From assembly GCA_050300875.1 (NCBI GenBank), contig JBNKYL010000164.1, positions 1 through 18,477 of the forward strand: DNA of 18,477 bases. The letters are read 5' to 3'. The notes beneath the pieces were generated by a model. The model searched no databases and was not told the DNA's origin. It saw only the letters and a program-made list of their open reading frames with translations. The stretch comes from CBDCFL01 sp050300875. GTDB taxonomy: Bacteria > Pseudomonadota > Alphaproteobacteria > Rhodobacterales > Rhodobacteraceae. Both the position numbers and the translations under genes were made by a program. Numbering within the stretch: the stretch's first letter is position 1; each line of letters opens with the position of its first letter. Positions 6,129 through 13,290 of this stretch are shown here, piece by piece.

Positions 6129-7961
6129 ATGCAGACGACATCGATACGCGCTGTGAAACTTTGGGAACCGGACATCGAATGGGAACGCCGCGACGACGGG
6201 TCTTGGCTGGTCTGGCAAAAGGACAAGCTAGACGCCTACCCGGTGCGCATGTCGGATCGCATACATCATTGGGCGGCCAAGACACCCGACACCATCTGGA
6301 TGGCTGAACGCGGGCCGGGCGGTGAATGGCAGCGCACCAGCTACGCGCAGATGCTGGCGCAGATTCGGTCCATCGGGCAGGCGCTGCTTGATCTGAACCT
6401 TTCGGTGGAAAGGCCGCTGGTCATTCTGTCCGGCAATTCCGTGGCGCATGGGTTGATGGCGCTGGGCGCGCAATATGTCGGCATCCCTTCCGCTGCCATC
6501 GCTCCGGCCTATTCACTGGTTTCGGACGACTACCAGAAACTGGTTTCCGTTCGGGACCAGATCACACCCGGGGCCGTGTTCGTCGAAGAAACCGCGCCAT
6601 TCCTGCCTGCAATCAAATCCGTCTTTGCCGGTCTGCCGGTGCTGGCAAGATCCGGCGACGGGCTTGCCGTGGAATGGTCGGCCTTGCTGGCAACGCCTGT
6701 CACCCCGGCCGTCGATGCCGCCAACCAGGCGACCGGCCCGGACACCGTGGCAAAATTCCTTTTTACGTCCGGCACCACCGGGTCGCCGAAGGCGGTCATC
6801 CAGACACAAAGGATGATGTGCGCCAATATGGAACAGATGACGGATTGCTACGCATTCCTGCGGGACGAACCGCCCATCATCCTTGATTGGGCGCCTTGGA
6901 ACCACGTCGCGGCGGGCAACCTGACATTCAACACGGCCATCTACAACGGCGGCACCTTTCACATCGACGACGGCCGCCCGACACGCGACGGCATTCAGCG
7001 CACCATCGCCAACCTGCGCGAGGTTTCGACCAACTGGTATTTCAACGTGCCGTTTGGCTACGAAATGCTGGTCGAGGCGATGGAAGCCGACCCGTCGCTG
7101 GCCAAGGCGTTCTTCGGATCGCTGAAGCTGACCTATTACGCCGGGGCCGCGATGGCGCGGCACACCTGGGACAAGCTGGAAGAACTGGCCGTGCAGGCGA
7201 CGGGTGAACGGGTCTTGCTGTGCACCGGGCTGGGTTCGACGGAAACCGCGCCTTTCGCGATGTTCAACACCGATCCGACCGCCGAAGCCGGCTGCATCGG
7301 GGTGCCTGCGCGCGAACTGATCCTGAAACTGGTGCCGGTCGAAGACAAATGGGAAGCTCGCGTCAAAGGGCCCAACATCACGCCTGGCTACTGGCGCAAT
7401 GAAAAACTGACGGCCGAAGCCTTCGATGAAGAAGGTTTTTATTGCCTGGGCGACGCGTTGCGTTTCGCCGATCCCGAAGACCCGTCCAAGGGGTTCTTTT
7501 TCGATGGTCGCGTGGCCGAAAACTTCAAACTTGGCACCGGCACCTGGGTGGCCGTGGGCGCGCTGCGCGCCAAGCTGACCGATGCGCTTGGCGGGCTGGC
7601 CCGCGATGCGGTGATCGTCGGCGAAGGCCATGACAGCCTTGGCGCGTTGCTGGTGCCGTTCCGCCCGGCGATCGAACGGTTGATCGACGGGGGCGAGGAT
7701 ATGGACGACGCCACGCTCTACAACCACCCCGAGCTGCGGGCAGCGATTGCCGAAAGGCTGGCCGCCTATAACAGCAAGGCAACTGGGTCTTCGCTGCGGG
7801 TGCCGCGGGTGATGATGTTGATCGAACCGCTGAACCTGGATCGCGGAGAAGTCACCGACAAGGGTTCGGTCAACCAACGTGCAGTGCGGGCGCACCGGGC
7901 CGACTTGGCCGAGGCCCTGTACAAAGGCGGCGAAGGCGTGATCACAAGCGGCACGGCCTGA
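6129..7961 (+). CDS. fcs: Feruloyl/p-coumaroyl-CoA synthetase (AMP-forming)
   Basis: This 610-aa ANL-superfamily ligase activates a hydroxycinnamate with ATP and CoA. The ATP/AMP motif TSGTTGSPK is at 213-221, GSTETAP (A5) at 369-375, and GD...DGR at 441-461 (A7/A8), followed by VAENFKLGTGTWV. The A10 lysine is Lys578 (TDKGSVNQ). The length and the N-terminal WEPDIEWERRDDGSW fit the long feruloyl-CoA synthetase type (as in Agrobacterium) rather than short 4CL types. I chose the ATG at 6129 because GGGAGG lies 8 nt upstream; a TTG at 6075 is open in frame but lacks a Shine-Dalgarno. It is divergent from the hydratase and 10 nt upstream of the gntR frame. Exact ring specificity cannot be read from the sequence. 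Confidence 0.9.
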   Translation: MQTTSIRAVKLWEPDIEWERRDDGSWLVWQKDKLDAYPVRMSDRIHHWAAKTPDTIWMAERGPGGEWQRTSYAQMLAQIRSIGQALLDLNLSVERPLVILSGNSVAHGLMALGAQYVGIPSAAIAPAYSLVSDDYQKLVSVRDQITPGAVFVEETAPFLPAIKSVFAGLPVLARSGDGLAVEWSALLATPVTPAVDAANQATGPDTVAKFLFTSGTTGSPKAVIQTQRMMCANMEQMTDCYAFLRDEPPIILDWAPWNHVAAGNLTFNTAIYNGGTFHIDDGRPTRDGIQRTIANLREVSTNWYFNVPFGYEMLVEAMEADPSLAKAFFGSLKLTYYAGAAMARHTWDKLEELAVQATGERVLLCTGLGSTETAPFAMFNTDPTAEAGCIGVPARELILKLVPVEDKWEARVKGPNITPGYWRNEKLTAEAFDEEGFYCLGDALRFADPEDPSKGFFFDGRVAENFKLGTGTWVAVGALRAKLTDALGGLARDAVIVGEGHDSLGALLVPFRPAIERLIDGGEDMDDATLYNHPELRAAIAERLAAYNSKATGSSLRVPRVMMLIEPLNLDRGEVTDKGSVNQRAVRAHRADLAEALYKGGEGVITSGTA

Positions 7962-7971
7962 TCTTTGCCAA

Positions 7972-8745
7972 ATGCGACGTCTTGTATACAAAGCCATGTA
8001 TACAAGACGGGATTCGAACTTGGACAGATCCAGACGTAGCACAAACGCCAAGCGCGCGGCCTATGAACTGCGCCAGCAAATCGTCAACGGCAAGCTGACC
8101 GGCGGCACGCGCCTGTACGAAGTCGCCCTGGCGGACGAATTGCAGATTTCGCGGACCCCGGTGCGCGAAGCCATGGTGCGCCTCGCCGAGGAGGGATTGC
8201 TGGAGCGCGGCGAAGGTGGCGGATACTCGGTCAGATCCTTTACAATTGCGGACGTGTTCGATGCCATCGAGCTGCGGGGTGTGCTGGAAGGCACAGCCGC
8301 ACGCATGGCGGCCGAAAGGGGGGTTCCGGCCGACCAACTTGCGAACATCAAAGCAATTGTTGAAGAAATCGACAAAAACGCGGTCGGCGAAAACACCAAC
8401 CTCGATCGCTATGGCGAACTGAACGCCGCGTTTCATGACGCACTGGCATCGCTTTGTGGCAGCGCCCTGATCGAACGGGAATTGGTGCGTGCGAAATCCC
8501 TGCCCTTTGCGTCGCCGTCGGCCTTTGTCCTCGGCGCGGCTGATTCCGAGGCGGCGGGCAAGGCCTTGGTCTTGGCACAGGTCCAGCATCGCGCCATCAT
8601 TTCGGCCATCGAGGCCGGCGAAGGGACCAGGGCGGAATTCCTGGCACGCGAACATGCGCGCACCGCGCGGGCAAACCTGGAGGCTTTCGGGACCGACCCG
8701 GATTCGAAAAATATGACGCCCGCGCTGGCACTTATCGTGAACTGA
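7972..8745 (+). CDS. GntR-family (FadR/FCD) regulator, probably of the O-demethylase gene
   Basis: This is a VanR-like repressor of 257 aa as drawn. The N-terminal winged helix spans about 27-88, with ALADELQISRTPVREAMVRLAEEGLLE as the HTH core. The C-terminal FCD ligand domain carries Asp145, His155, His206 and His228 as likely metal ligands. The start is uncertain. The ATG at 7972 has no clear Shine-Dalgarno and would put a 32-bp inverted repeat (7978-8009) inside the gene. A TTG at 8020 (residue 17), with GACGGGA upstream, leaves that repeat as an operator and keeps the whole DNA-binding domain. The same TGTATACA element recurs before the downstream demethylase gene, so autoregulation and control of that gene are likely. 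The effector is probably an aromatic acid such as vanillate (inference). Confidence 0.88.
   Translation: MRRLVYKAMYTRRDSNLDRSRRSTNAKRAAYELRQQIVNGKLTGGTRLYEVALADELQISRTPVREAMVRLAEEGLLERGEGGGYSVRSFTIADVFDAIELRGVLEGTAARMAAERGVPADQLANIKAIVEEIDKNAVGENTNLDRYGELNAAFHDALASLCGSALIERELVRAKSLPFASPSAFVLGAADSEAAGKALVLAQVQHRAIISAIEAGEGTRAEFLAREHARTARANLEAFGTDPDSKNMTPALALIVN
7978..8009. promoter_or_regulatory. Double GntR operator at the gntR start
   Basis: A perfect 13-bp inverted repeat (CGTCTTGTATACA at 7978-7990, TGTATACAAGACG at 7997-8009) has a 6-bp spacer. Each arm contains its own palindrome around TGTATACA (TTGTATACAA at 7982-7991; ATGTATACAA at 7996-8005), with centres 14 bp apart. It fits two adjacent dimer sites for autoregulation. 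Confidence 0.75.
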
Positions 8746-8754
8746 CGCCGATGC

Positions 8755-8762
8755 TGTATACA
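8755..8762. promoter_or_regulatory. Upstream GntR operator for the O-demethylase gene
   Basis: TGTATACA lies 10 nt after the gntR stop codon and just 5' of TTGACG (8767-8772), a possible -35 box. It is the same core as the operators at the gntR start and at 8827-8836. Confidence 0.6.
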
Positions 8763-8787
8763 TAAATTGACGCAAGGCGCACGGAAC

Positions 8788-8813
8788 TGCGTGTTTCAGT
8801 TGCGAATCACGCA
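8788..8813. repeat. Inverted repeat in the O-demethylase promoter region
   Basis: TGCGTG (8788-8793) and CACGCA (8808-8813) form 6-bp arms around a 14-nt centre, midway between the two GntR operators. It could be an activator site or be accidental. Confidence 0.25.
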
Positions 8814-8826
8814 AAAAATGCAGAGT

Positions 8827-8836
8827 TTGTATACAA
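8827..8836. promoter_or_regulatory. Promoter-proximal GntR operator for the O-demethylase gene
   Basis: The perfect palindrome TTGTATACAA lies 18 nt before the O-demethylase ATG and overlaps TACAAT (8832-8837), a good -10 candidate. Binding here would block transcription directly. Confidence 0.7.
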
Positions 8837-8854
8837 TCTAAGAGGAGGAGTATC

Positions 8855-10264
8855 ATGGTGCAAAGCCTAGAGGATATCATCAAGCAGTCCGGCAATATCG
8901 TCGAGCACCTGCGCAATTCGAAAATCGGCATGTATGTGTACCCGGTCGTTGCACCGGAATTCACCAACTGGCGGTCCGAACAGGCAGCATGGCGCAACAG
9001 CGTCGTGCTCTATGACCAGACCCACCACATGGACGAAGTCACTGTACAAGGCCCGGACGCCGAAGCGTTCCTGTCACACGTCGGCATCAACTCTTTCGCA
9101 GGCTTCGGCACTGACCGGGCCAAGCATTTCGTGCCGGTCACGCCAAACGGCCATGTGATCGGCGACCACATCATCTTCCGCCTGGAAGAAGACAAGTTCG
9201 TCACCGTCGGCCGCGCGCCGACCTCGAACTGGATCATGTTCCAGGCCGCGATCGGCAAGTGGAACATCAAGGTCAGCCACGACCCCCGGTCCGATAGCCG
9301 CCCGGATGGCAAGGCCATCTATCGCACGCATTACCGCTTCCAGATCCAGGGCCCCGATGCCGACAAGATCTTTGAAAAGGTCAATGGCGGGCCGGTGCCG
9401 GATGTGAAGTTTTTCCACGTGTCGGAAATCAACGTCGGTTCGCGCCGCGTGAAGGTTCTGCGCCACGGCATGGCCGGCGCGCCGGGGCTGGAGCTTTGGG
9501 GACCTTACGCCGACAAGCATTACATCCAGACCACCATCCAGCAGGCCGCCCGCGACGTGGGCGTCGACATGCATCTGGTGGGCAGCCGCGCCTATTCCAC
9601 CAACACACTGGAATCGGGCTGGATCCCGTCACCGCTGCCGGGCATCTACACTGGCGACGGCATGATGAAGGAGTACCGCGAATTCCTGAAGGCCGACAGC
9701 TACGAAGCTGCCGGATCCATCGGCGGGTCCTTCGTCAGCGACAATATCGAAGACTACTACGTCAACCCGTTCGAACTGGGCTATGGCTTCTATATCGGCT
9801 GGAAGAAGGATGACTTCATCGGCAAGGACGCGCTGGCCAAGATGAAGGATGGCAAGAACCGCAAGAAGGTCACCTTCGAATGGAACGCCGAAGATGTCGT
9901 CAAGGTCATCGCCAGCTCGTTCAACCCGGGCGGCAAGAACTACAAGTGGATCGACTTCCCGCAGCCGAACTACGCGTCGTCGACCGCTGACATGGTTATG
10001 CACGGCGACAAGATGGTCGGCATGTCGATGTTCAACGGCTATTCGTTCAACGAACGCTGCGTGCTGTCGCTGGGTGTCGTGGATGACAGCGTCGAGGTTG
10101 GCGATGTTCTGGAAATGACCTGGGGCGAACCCAATGGCGGGTCGGGCAAGACATCTGTCGAGCCACATGAACAGACCACCATCCGGGTCCGCGTTTCGCC
10201 GACGCCCTATTCGACGGAAGCGCGCGACAACTACGCCGACAGCTGGCGGACCAAGGGCAGCTAA
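8855..10264 (+). CDS. ligM: Tetrahydrofolate-dependent vanillate/3-O-methylgallate O-demethylase
   Basis: This GcvT-fold enzyme (469 aa; LigM of Sphingobium SYK-6 is about 471) moves the aryl methoxy methyl group to tetrahydrofolate, converting vanillate to protocatechuate. LigM signatures are MYVYPVVAPEFTNWRSEQ (26-43, with the Tyr29 that I align to LigM Tyr31), RFQIQGPDA (161-169), LRHGMAGAPGLELWGPY (202-218), GSRAYSTNTLESGWIPSPLP (243-262) with Tyr247, matching the catalytic tyrosine as I recall it for LigM, and SIGGSFVSDNIEDYYVNP (288-305). AGGAGGAG lies 4 nt before the ATG. It is transcribed alone between the GntR operator region and a strong terminator. It links the hydroxycinnamate genes to the ring-cleavage genes. 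Preference for vanillate over 3-O-methylgallate or syringate is not decided. Confidence 0.93.
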   Translation: MVQSLEDIIKQSGNIVEHLRNSKIGMYVYPVVAPEFTNWRSEQAAWRNSVVLYDQTHHMDEVTVQGPDAEAFLSHVGINSFAGFGTDRAKHFVPVTPNGHVIGDHIIFRLEEDKFVTVGRAPTSNWIMFQAAIGKWNIKVSHDPRSDSRPDGKAIYRTHYRFQIQGPDADKIFEKVNGGPVPDVKFFHVSEINVGSRRVKVLRHGMAGAPGLELWGPYADKHYIQTTIQQAARDVGVDMHLVGSRAYSTNTLESGWIPSPLPGIYTGDGMMKEYREFLKADSYEAAGSIGGSFVSDNIEDYYVNPFELGYGFYIGWKKDDFIGKDALAKMKDGKNRKKVTFEWNAEDVVKVIASSFNPGGKNYKWIDFPQPNYASSTADMVMHGDKMVGMSMFNGYSFNERCVLSLGVVDDSVEVGDVLEMTWGEPNGGSGKTSVEPHEQTTIRVRVSPTPYSTEARDNYADSWRTKGS

Positions 10265-10286
10265 GGCGACAGCCCATCAGGAAATC

Positions 10287-10322
10287 GAATATGGCGGGTG
10301 AATCTACCCGCCATATTCTTTT
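10287..10322 (+). terminator. Rho-independent terminator of ligM
   Basis: A perfect 13-bp stem (GAATATGGCGGGT at 10287-10299 with ACCCGCCATATTC at 10306-10318) and a 6-nt loop are followed by TTTT. It lies 22 nt after the ligM stop and separates it from the second TRAP operon. Confidence 0.92.
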
Positions 10323-10364
10323 AGAAAACTGCGAAAACCGCGCCGCCATGTCGCACCAAAGTAT

Positions 10365-10380
10365 AGCAAAACGTTATGCT
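10365..10380. promoter_or_regulatory. Candidate operator upstream of the second TRAP operon
   Basis: AGCAAAACGTTATGCT is a 16-bp palindrome with 7 of 8 pairs matching and an AACGTT centre, resembling LacI/GalR-type operators. It lies about 100 bp upstream of dctP. No such regulator is in the window. Confidence 0.4.
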
Positions 10381-10425
10381 CGCGGCGTGAATTTGATTTG
10401 GCCTGTCAGAAACCTGCACGTAGGA

Positions 10426-10443
10426 TCGGCCCTGTAGGGCCGA
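10426..10443 (+). promoter_or_regulatory. Leader hairpin before the second dctP
   Basis: TCGGCCC (10426-10432) pairs with GGGCCGA (10437-10443) across a TGTA tetraloop, 37 nt before the dctP ATG and outside its Shine-Dalgarno. It may stabilise the leader or be a regulator site. No U-run follows. Confidence 0.4.
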
Positions 10444-10479
10444 GCGGTTTCGCACCGGCCACAAAAATGGGAGGACTCA

Positions 10480-11469
10480 ATGTTCCACAAACCTTTCCTG
10501 CGCACGGTCGCGGCCGCTGCGCTTTTCGTTGGCACCGTGGCTGGCGCCGCACAGGCCGAAACTGTCCTGAAGTTTGCACACTGGGTGCCGCCTGCACACA
10601 CGCTGACCAAGTCGACAATCGAACCGTTGGCTGCCGCTGCAGCCGCAGGTGGCGTTCAGATCGACGTCTATCCGGGCGGGGAACTGGGCAAGGGCCCGCT
10701 GGAACAATATGTCCGCGCCGTTCAGGGCGTGGCCGATATCGTCTGGGGCCTTCAGGGCTATACGTCCAGCCAGTTTCCCAAGACCATGGTTTCGGAACTG
10801 CCCGGCGCCCTGCCCGATGGCATGTCCGGCTATGACCTGATCTGGAACGCCATGGATGCGGGCCTGCTGGATAGCGAGTTCCCGGCGACCAAGCCTTTGG
10901 CGCTGTGGCTGTCCGAACCCAACGTCTTCATCATGAAGGACATCGACATCCGGACGCCGGCTGACCTGCAAGGTTTGAAGATTCGCGTTTCCGGTGCAGC
11001 TGCGGCTGCCGTGATCGAAGCCTTGGGCGCAACGCCGGTGCAAATGCCTGCCGGCGAAATCTACAACTCGCTGCAAACCGGCCTGATCGACGGCGTCGTG
11101 ACCGGCGCGTCCGCAATTGGCGACTTCAAACTGGACGAGGTGGCCAACAGCTACACGATCGGCGCGCCCCTGGGCCGCATTTCCTTCTACGTCGTGATGA
11201 ATGCCGCCAAATATGACAGCCTGTCTGACAGCGAAAAGGCAGCTATCGATTCCATCGCGGGTCGTCCCCTTTCGAAGTCTGCCGAAGACGGCTGGAACGC
11301 GCGCGCACAACAGGTCATCGACAGCCTGCAGGCCACCGGCGACAACACGGTCTACTTCCTGTCCGATGACGAAATCGCAGCCTTTGGCGACATCACCTAT
11401 CCGGTGCGTGACGCCATTGTCGGCGAACTTGGCGCGGAAGACGTGCTGAAAACCATGCAGGGCATGTAG
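10480..11469 (+). CDS. dctP: TRAP substrate-binding protein (DctP), second system
   Basis: This is a periplasmic solute receptor (329 aa). The signal peptide ends about residue 26 (AGAAQA before ETVLKFAHWVPP). The DctP hallmark LQGLKIRVSG carries Arg169, the likely carboxylate clamp, followed by PVQMPAGEIYNSLQTGLIDG. It is shorter than the first receptor, lacks the Cys pair, and looks like a different subfamily, so it probably binds a different ligand. GGGAGGA lies 6 nt before the ATG. It heads a tight plus-strand operon with dctQ, dctM, an alpha/beta hydrolase and a LigM paralogue, which suggests a methoxylated aromatic acid as substrate (inference). Confidence 0.93.
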   Translation: MFHKPFLRTVAAAALFVGTVAGAAQAETVLKFAHWVPPAHTLTKSTIEPLAAAAAAGGVQIDVYPGGELGKGPLEQYVRAVQGVADIVWGLQGYTSSQFPKTMVSELPGALPDGMSGYDLIWNAMDAGLLDSEFPATKPLALWLSEPNVFIMKDIDIRTPADLQGLKIRVSGAAAAAVIEALGATPVQMPAGEIYNSLQTGLIDGVVTGASAIGDFKLDEVANSYTIGAPLGRISFYVVMNAAKYDSLSDSEKAAIDSIAGRPLSKSAEDGWNARAQQVIDSLQATGDNTVYFLSDDEIAAFGDITYPVRDAIVGELGAEDVLKTMQGM

Positions 11470-11472
11470 TCC

Positions 11473-11982
11473 TTGTTCGGACTTTTTGAAAAAGGGGCAG
11501 ACGGGCTTGTTCGCCTGTCTGCCTTTGTCGGTACACTGGGCCTGATAACCGAGGTCGTGGTGATCATCACCGACGTGGTTGGCCGATATTTCGGCGCGCC
11601 CCTGAAAGGGGCACAGGATATTTCCCAAATGGCGATGGTGCTGATCGTGTTCGGCGGCATGGCGATCTGCGAAAAGGTGCGCGGCCACATCGTCGTGGAC
11701 CTGTTCGAACGGCAGTTTTCGCCTGCCGTGATCCGGCTGGGTGACCTGTTTTCCGCCATTCTGGGGGCGGCGATCTTCCTTGGCATCGCCTATATGCTTT
11801 GGGAAAGCGCAGCGCTGAGCCGAATGCTGAACCTGTCCACCAACATCATCAACCTGCCCAAGGCATGGTTTCAATATGCGGCTATCGTGATGAGCCTGAT
11901 CACCGCACTCGTGATGATCCTGCGCGCCATTTCGCTGGCCTTCGGCGGCGCACCAAGCCCGCATCAAGAGGAAGCCCTATGA
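11473..11982 (+). CDS. dctQ: TRAP transporter small permease (DctQ), second system
   Basis: This is the inner-membrane small subunit (169 aa) with four hydrophobic segments at about 15-37, 50-66, 92-112 and 133-155, and the charged loop ICEKVRGHIVVDLFERQ (65-81) typical of DctQ. The only plausible start is TTG at 11473, 3 nt after the dctP stop and in the same frame. There is no good Shine-Dalgarno at close range, so it is probably translated by re-initiation from dctP. The 3' end overlaps the dctM start in an ATGA arrangement. Confidence 0.88.
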   Translation: MFGLFEKGADGLVRLSAFVGTLGLITEVVVIITDVVGRYFGAPLKGAQDISQMAMVLIVFGGMAICEKVRGHIVVDLFERQFSPAVIRLGDLFSAILGAAIFLGIAYMLWESAALSRMLNLSTNIINLPKAWFQYAAIVMSLITALVMILRAISLAFGGAPSPHQEEAL

Positions 11983-13286
11983 GCGATTTCGCCATCGGCG
12001 TGACCGGCATGGCCTTGCTGTTCGTGCTGCTCGCCCTGCGCGTGCCCGTGGCATTCGCCATGTTCTTCGTCGGCTTCTTCGGCATCGCGGCGCTGGAAGG
12101 CGGGTTCAACTCGTCGATGTCCTACCTGGCATCTGAAAGCTTCACTCTGGCGTCATCCGCCGAACTGGTGGTCGTGCCGCTGTTCATCCTGATGGGCAAC
12201 GTCGCAACCGAAACGGGCATGAGCCGACGCCTCTACGACGCGGCCTATGCGATCATCGGATCGGTCCGGGGTGGGTTGGCATCGGCCACGGTGATCGGCT
12301 GCGGCGGATTCGCAGCGCTGTCGGGTTCGTCGGTGGCGTCGGCCCTGACCATGGGCCGCGTGTCGTTGTCGGAAATGAAACGGTTCGACTACGACCCGCG
12401 CCTGTCCACCGGGGTCGTGGCGGCGGGTGGCACGTTGGGTATCCTGATCCCGCCATCGACCGGCTTCGTCATCTATGCGATCCTGACACAGGAAAGCATC
12501 GGGCGGCTGTTTCTGGCGGGCGTCCTGCCGGGGCTGTTGCTGCTGACGATGTTCGTTCTGACCGTCAGCCTGATGTGCCATTTTTACCCCGAAATGGGCC
12601 CCAAGGGCCCGCGTACCACGATGAACGAAAAAGTCCGTGCGCTGGCCGGGGCGACACCGATCCTGGCGGTTATCCTCCTGACCATCGGCGGGATCTATGG
12701 CGGGTTCTTTTCGCCGGTCGAAGCCGCAGCCGTTGGTGCCGGGCTGGTCATCATCATCGGTGCGCTGATGGGGCACCTGACGATCAAGGGGCTTTGGAAC
12801 GCCGCCAGTTCGTCGGTCATCACCACGGCCACTGTCATGCTGATCCTGATCGCCGCCCACATGATCAACCCGTTCCTGGCCCTGTCGCATATCCCGCAGG
12901 CGCTGGGTGAATTTCTGGGCGGGCTGTCCTTGCCGCCGCTGGGGATCCTGGCGCTGATCCTGGCATGTTACCTGGTGCTGGGCTGCTTCCTTGAAGGCTT
13001 CGCCATGCTGGTCCTGTCGATGCCGATCTTCTTCCCGGTCATCACGCAACTGGGCCTGGACCCGATCTGGTTCGGCGTGCTGGTGGTGCTGACCCTGGAA
13101 ATGGGGCTGATCTCGCCTCCTGTCGGCGTGAACGTGTTCATCGTGAAATCGGTGGCCCCGGATGTCAGCCTTGGCACGATCTTTCGCGGCGTCATCCCGT
13201 TCTGGATCGCCATGTTGATCACGCTGATCATCCTTGTGCTCTTCCCACAGATCACGCTGTTCCTGCCCAATTCGATGATTGGCTAG
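11979..13286 (+). CDS. dctM: TRAP transporter large permease (DctM), second system
   Basis: This is the large membrane subunit of the TRAP transporter (435 aa), hydrophobic throughout. Hallmarks are the N-terminal LRVPVAFAMF, FAALSGSSVASALTMGRVSLSEM, GGTLGILIPPSTGFVIYAILT, FFSPVEAAAVGAG, and the C-terminal LISPPVGVNVFIVKS with GVIPFWIAML. The start is the ATG at 11979, which overlaps the dctQ stop by 4 nt (ATGA), with AGAGGAAG 5 nt upstream. The frame is open further 5' to about 11799, but that part overlaps dctQ and is not coding. The alpha/beta hydrolase starts 4 nt after the stop. Confidence 0.93.
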   Translation: MSDFAIGVTGMALLFVLLALRVPVAFAMFFVGFFGIAALEGGFNSSMSYLASESFTLASSAELVVVPLFILMGNVATETGMSRRLYDAAYAIIGSVRGGLASATVIGCGGFAALSGSSVASALTMGRVSLSEMKRFDYDPRLSTGVVAAGGTLGILIPPSTGFVIYAILTQESIGRLFLAGVLPGLLLLTMFVLTVSLMCHFYPEMGPKGPRTTMNEKVRALAGATPILAVILLTIGGIYGGFFSPVEAAAVGAGLVIIIGALMGHLTIKGLWNAASSSVITTATVMLILIAAHMINPFLALSHIPQALGEFLGGLSLPPLGILALILACYLVLGCFLEGFAMLVLSMPIFFPVITQLGLDPIWFGVLVVLTLEMGLISPPVGVNVFIVKSVAPDVSLGTIFRGVIPFWIAMLITLIILVLFPQITLFLPNSMIG

Positions 13287-13290
13287 TCCA

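Noticed and set aside
6513..8051. Long open frame (about 512 codons) antisense to the CoA synthetase
   Set aside because: It mirrors the codon pattern of fcs, has no Shine-Dalgarno or recognisable domain, and is rich in His, Arg and Gln, as is typical of GC-rich shadow frames.
8767..8795. TTGACG (8767) with a -10 box as the ligM promoter
   Set aside because: The -35 is good, but 16-18 bp downstream there is only CGTGTT, which is not a -10 box. TACAAT at 8832 has no -35 at the right distance, so I did not call a promoter.
8855..10264. Dimethylsulfoniopropionate demethylase (DmdA) or glycine-cleavage T protein
   Set aside because: Same fold, but the length of about 460 aa and the RAY...ESGWIPSPLP and GGSFVSDNIEDYYVNP blocks fit LigM/DesA. 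The neighbours are aromatic genes.
10477..11967. Long antisense frame over the second dctP and dctQ, and a similar one at 12153-13394 over dctM
   Set aside because: The composition is shadow-like (many Asp, Gln, His, Arg) with no domain, while the plus-strand proteins have clear TRAP motifs, signal peptide and membrane segments.
11799..11978. 5' extension of the second dctM reading frame
   Set aside because: It overlaps dctQ in another frame, lacks hydrophobic character, and the ATG at 11979 has a good Shine-Dalgarno and ATGA overlap.
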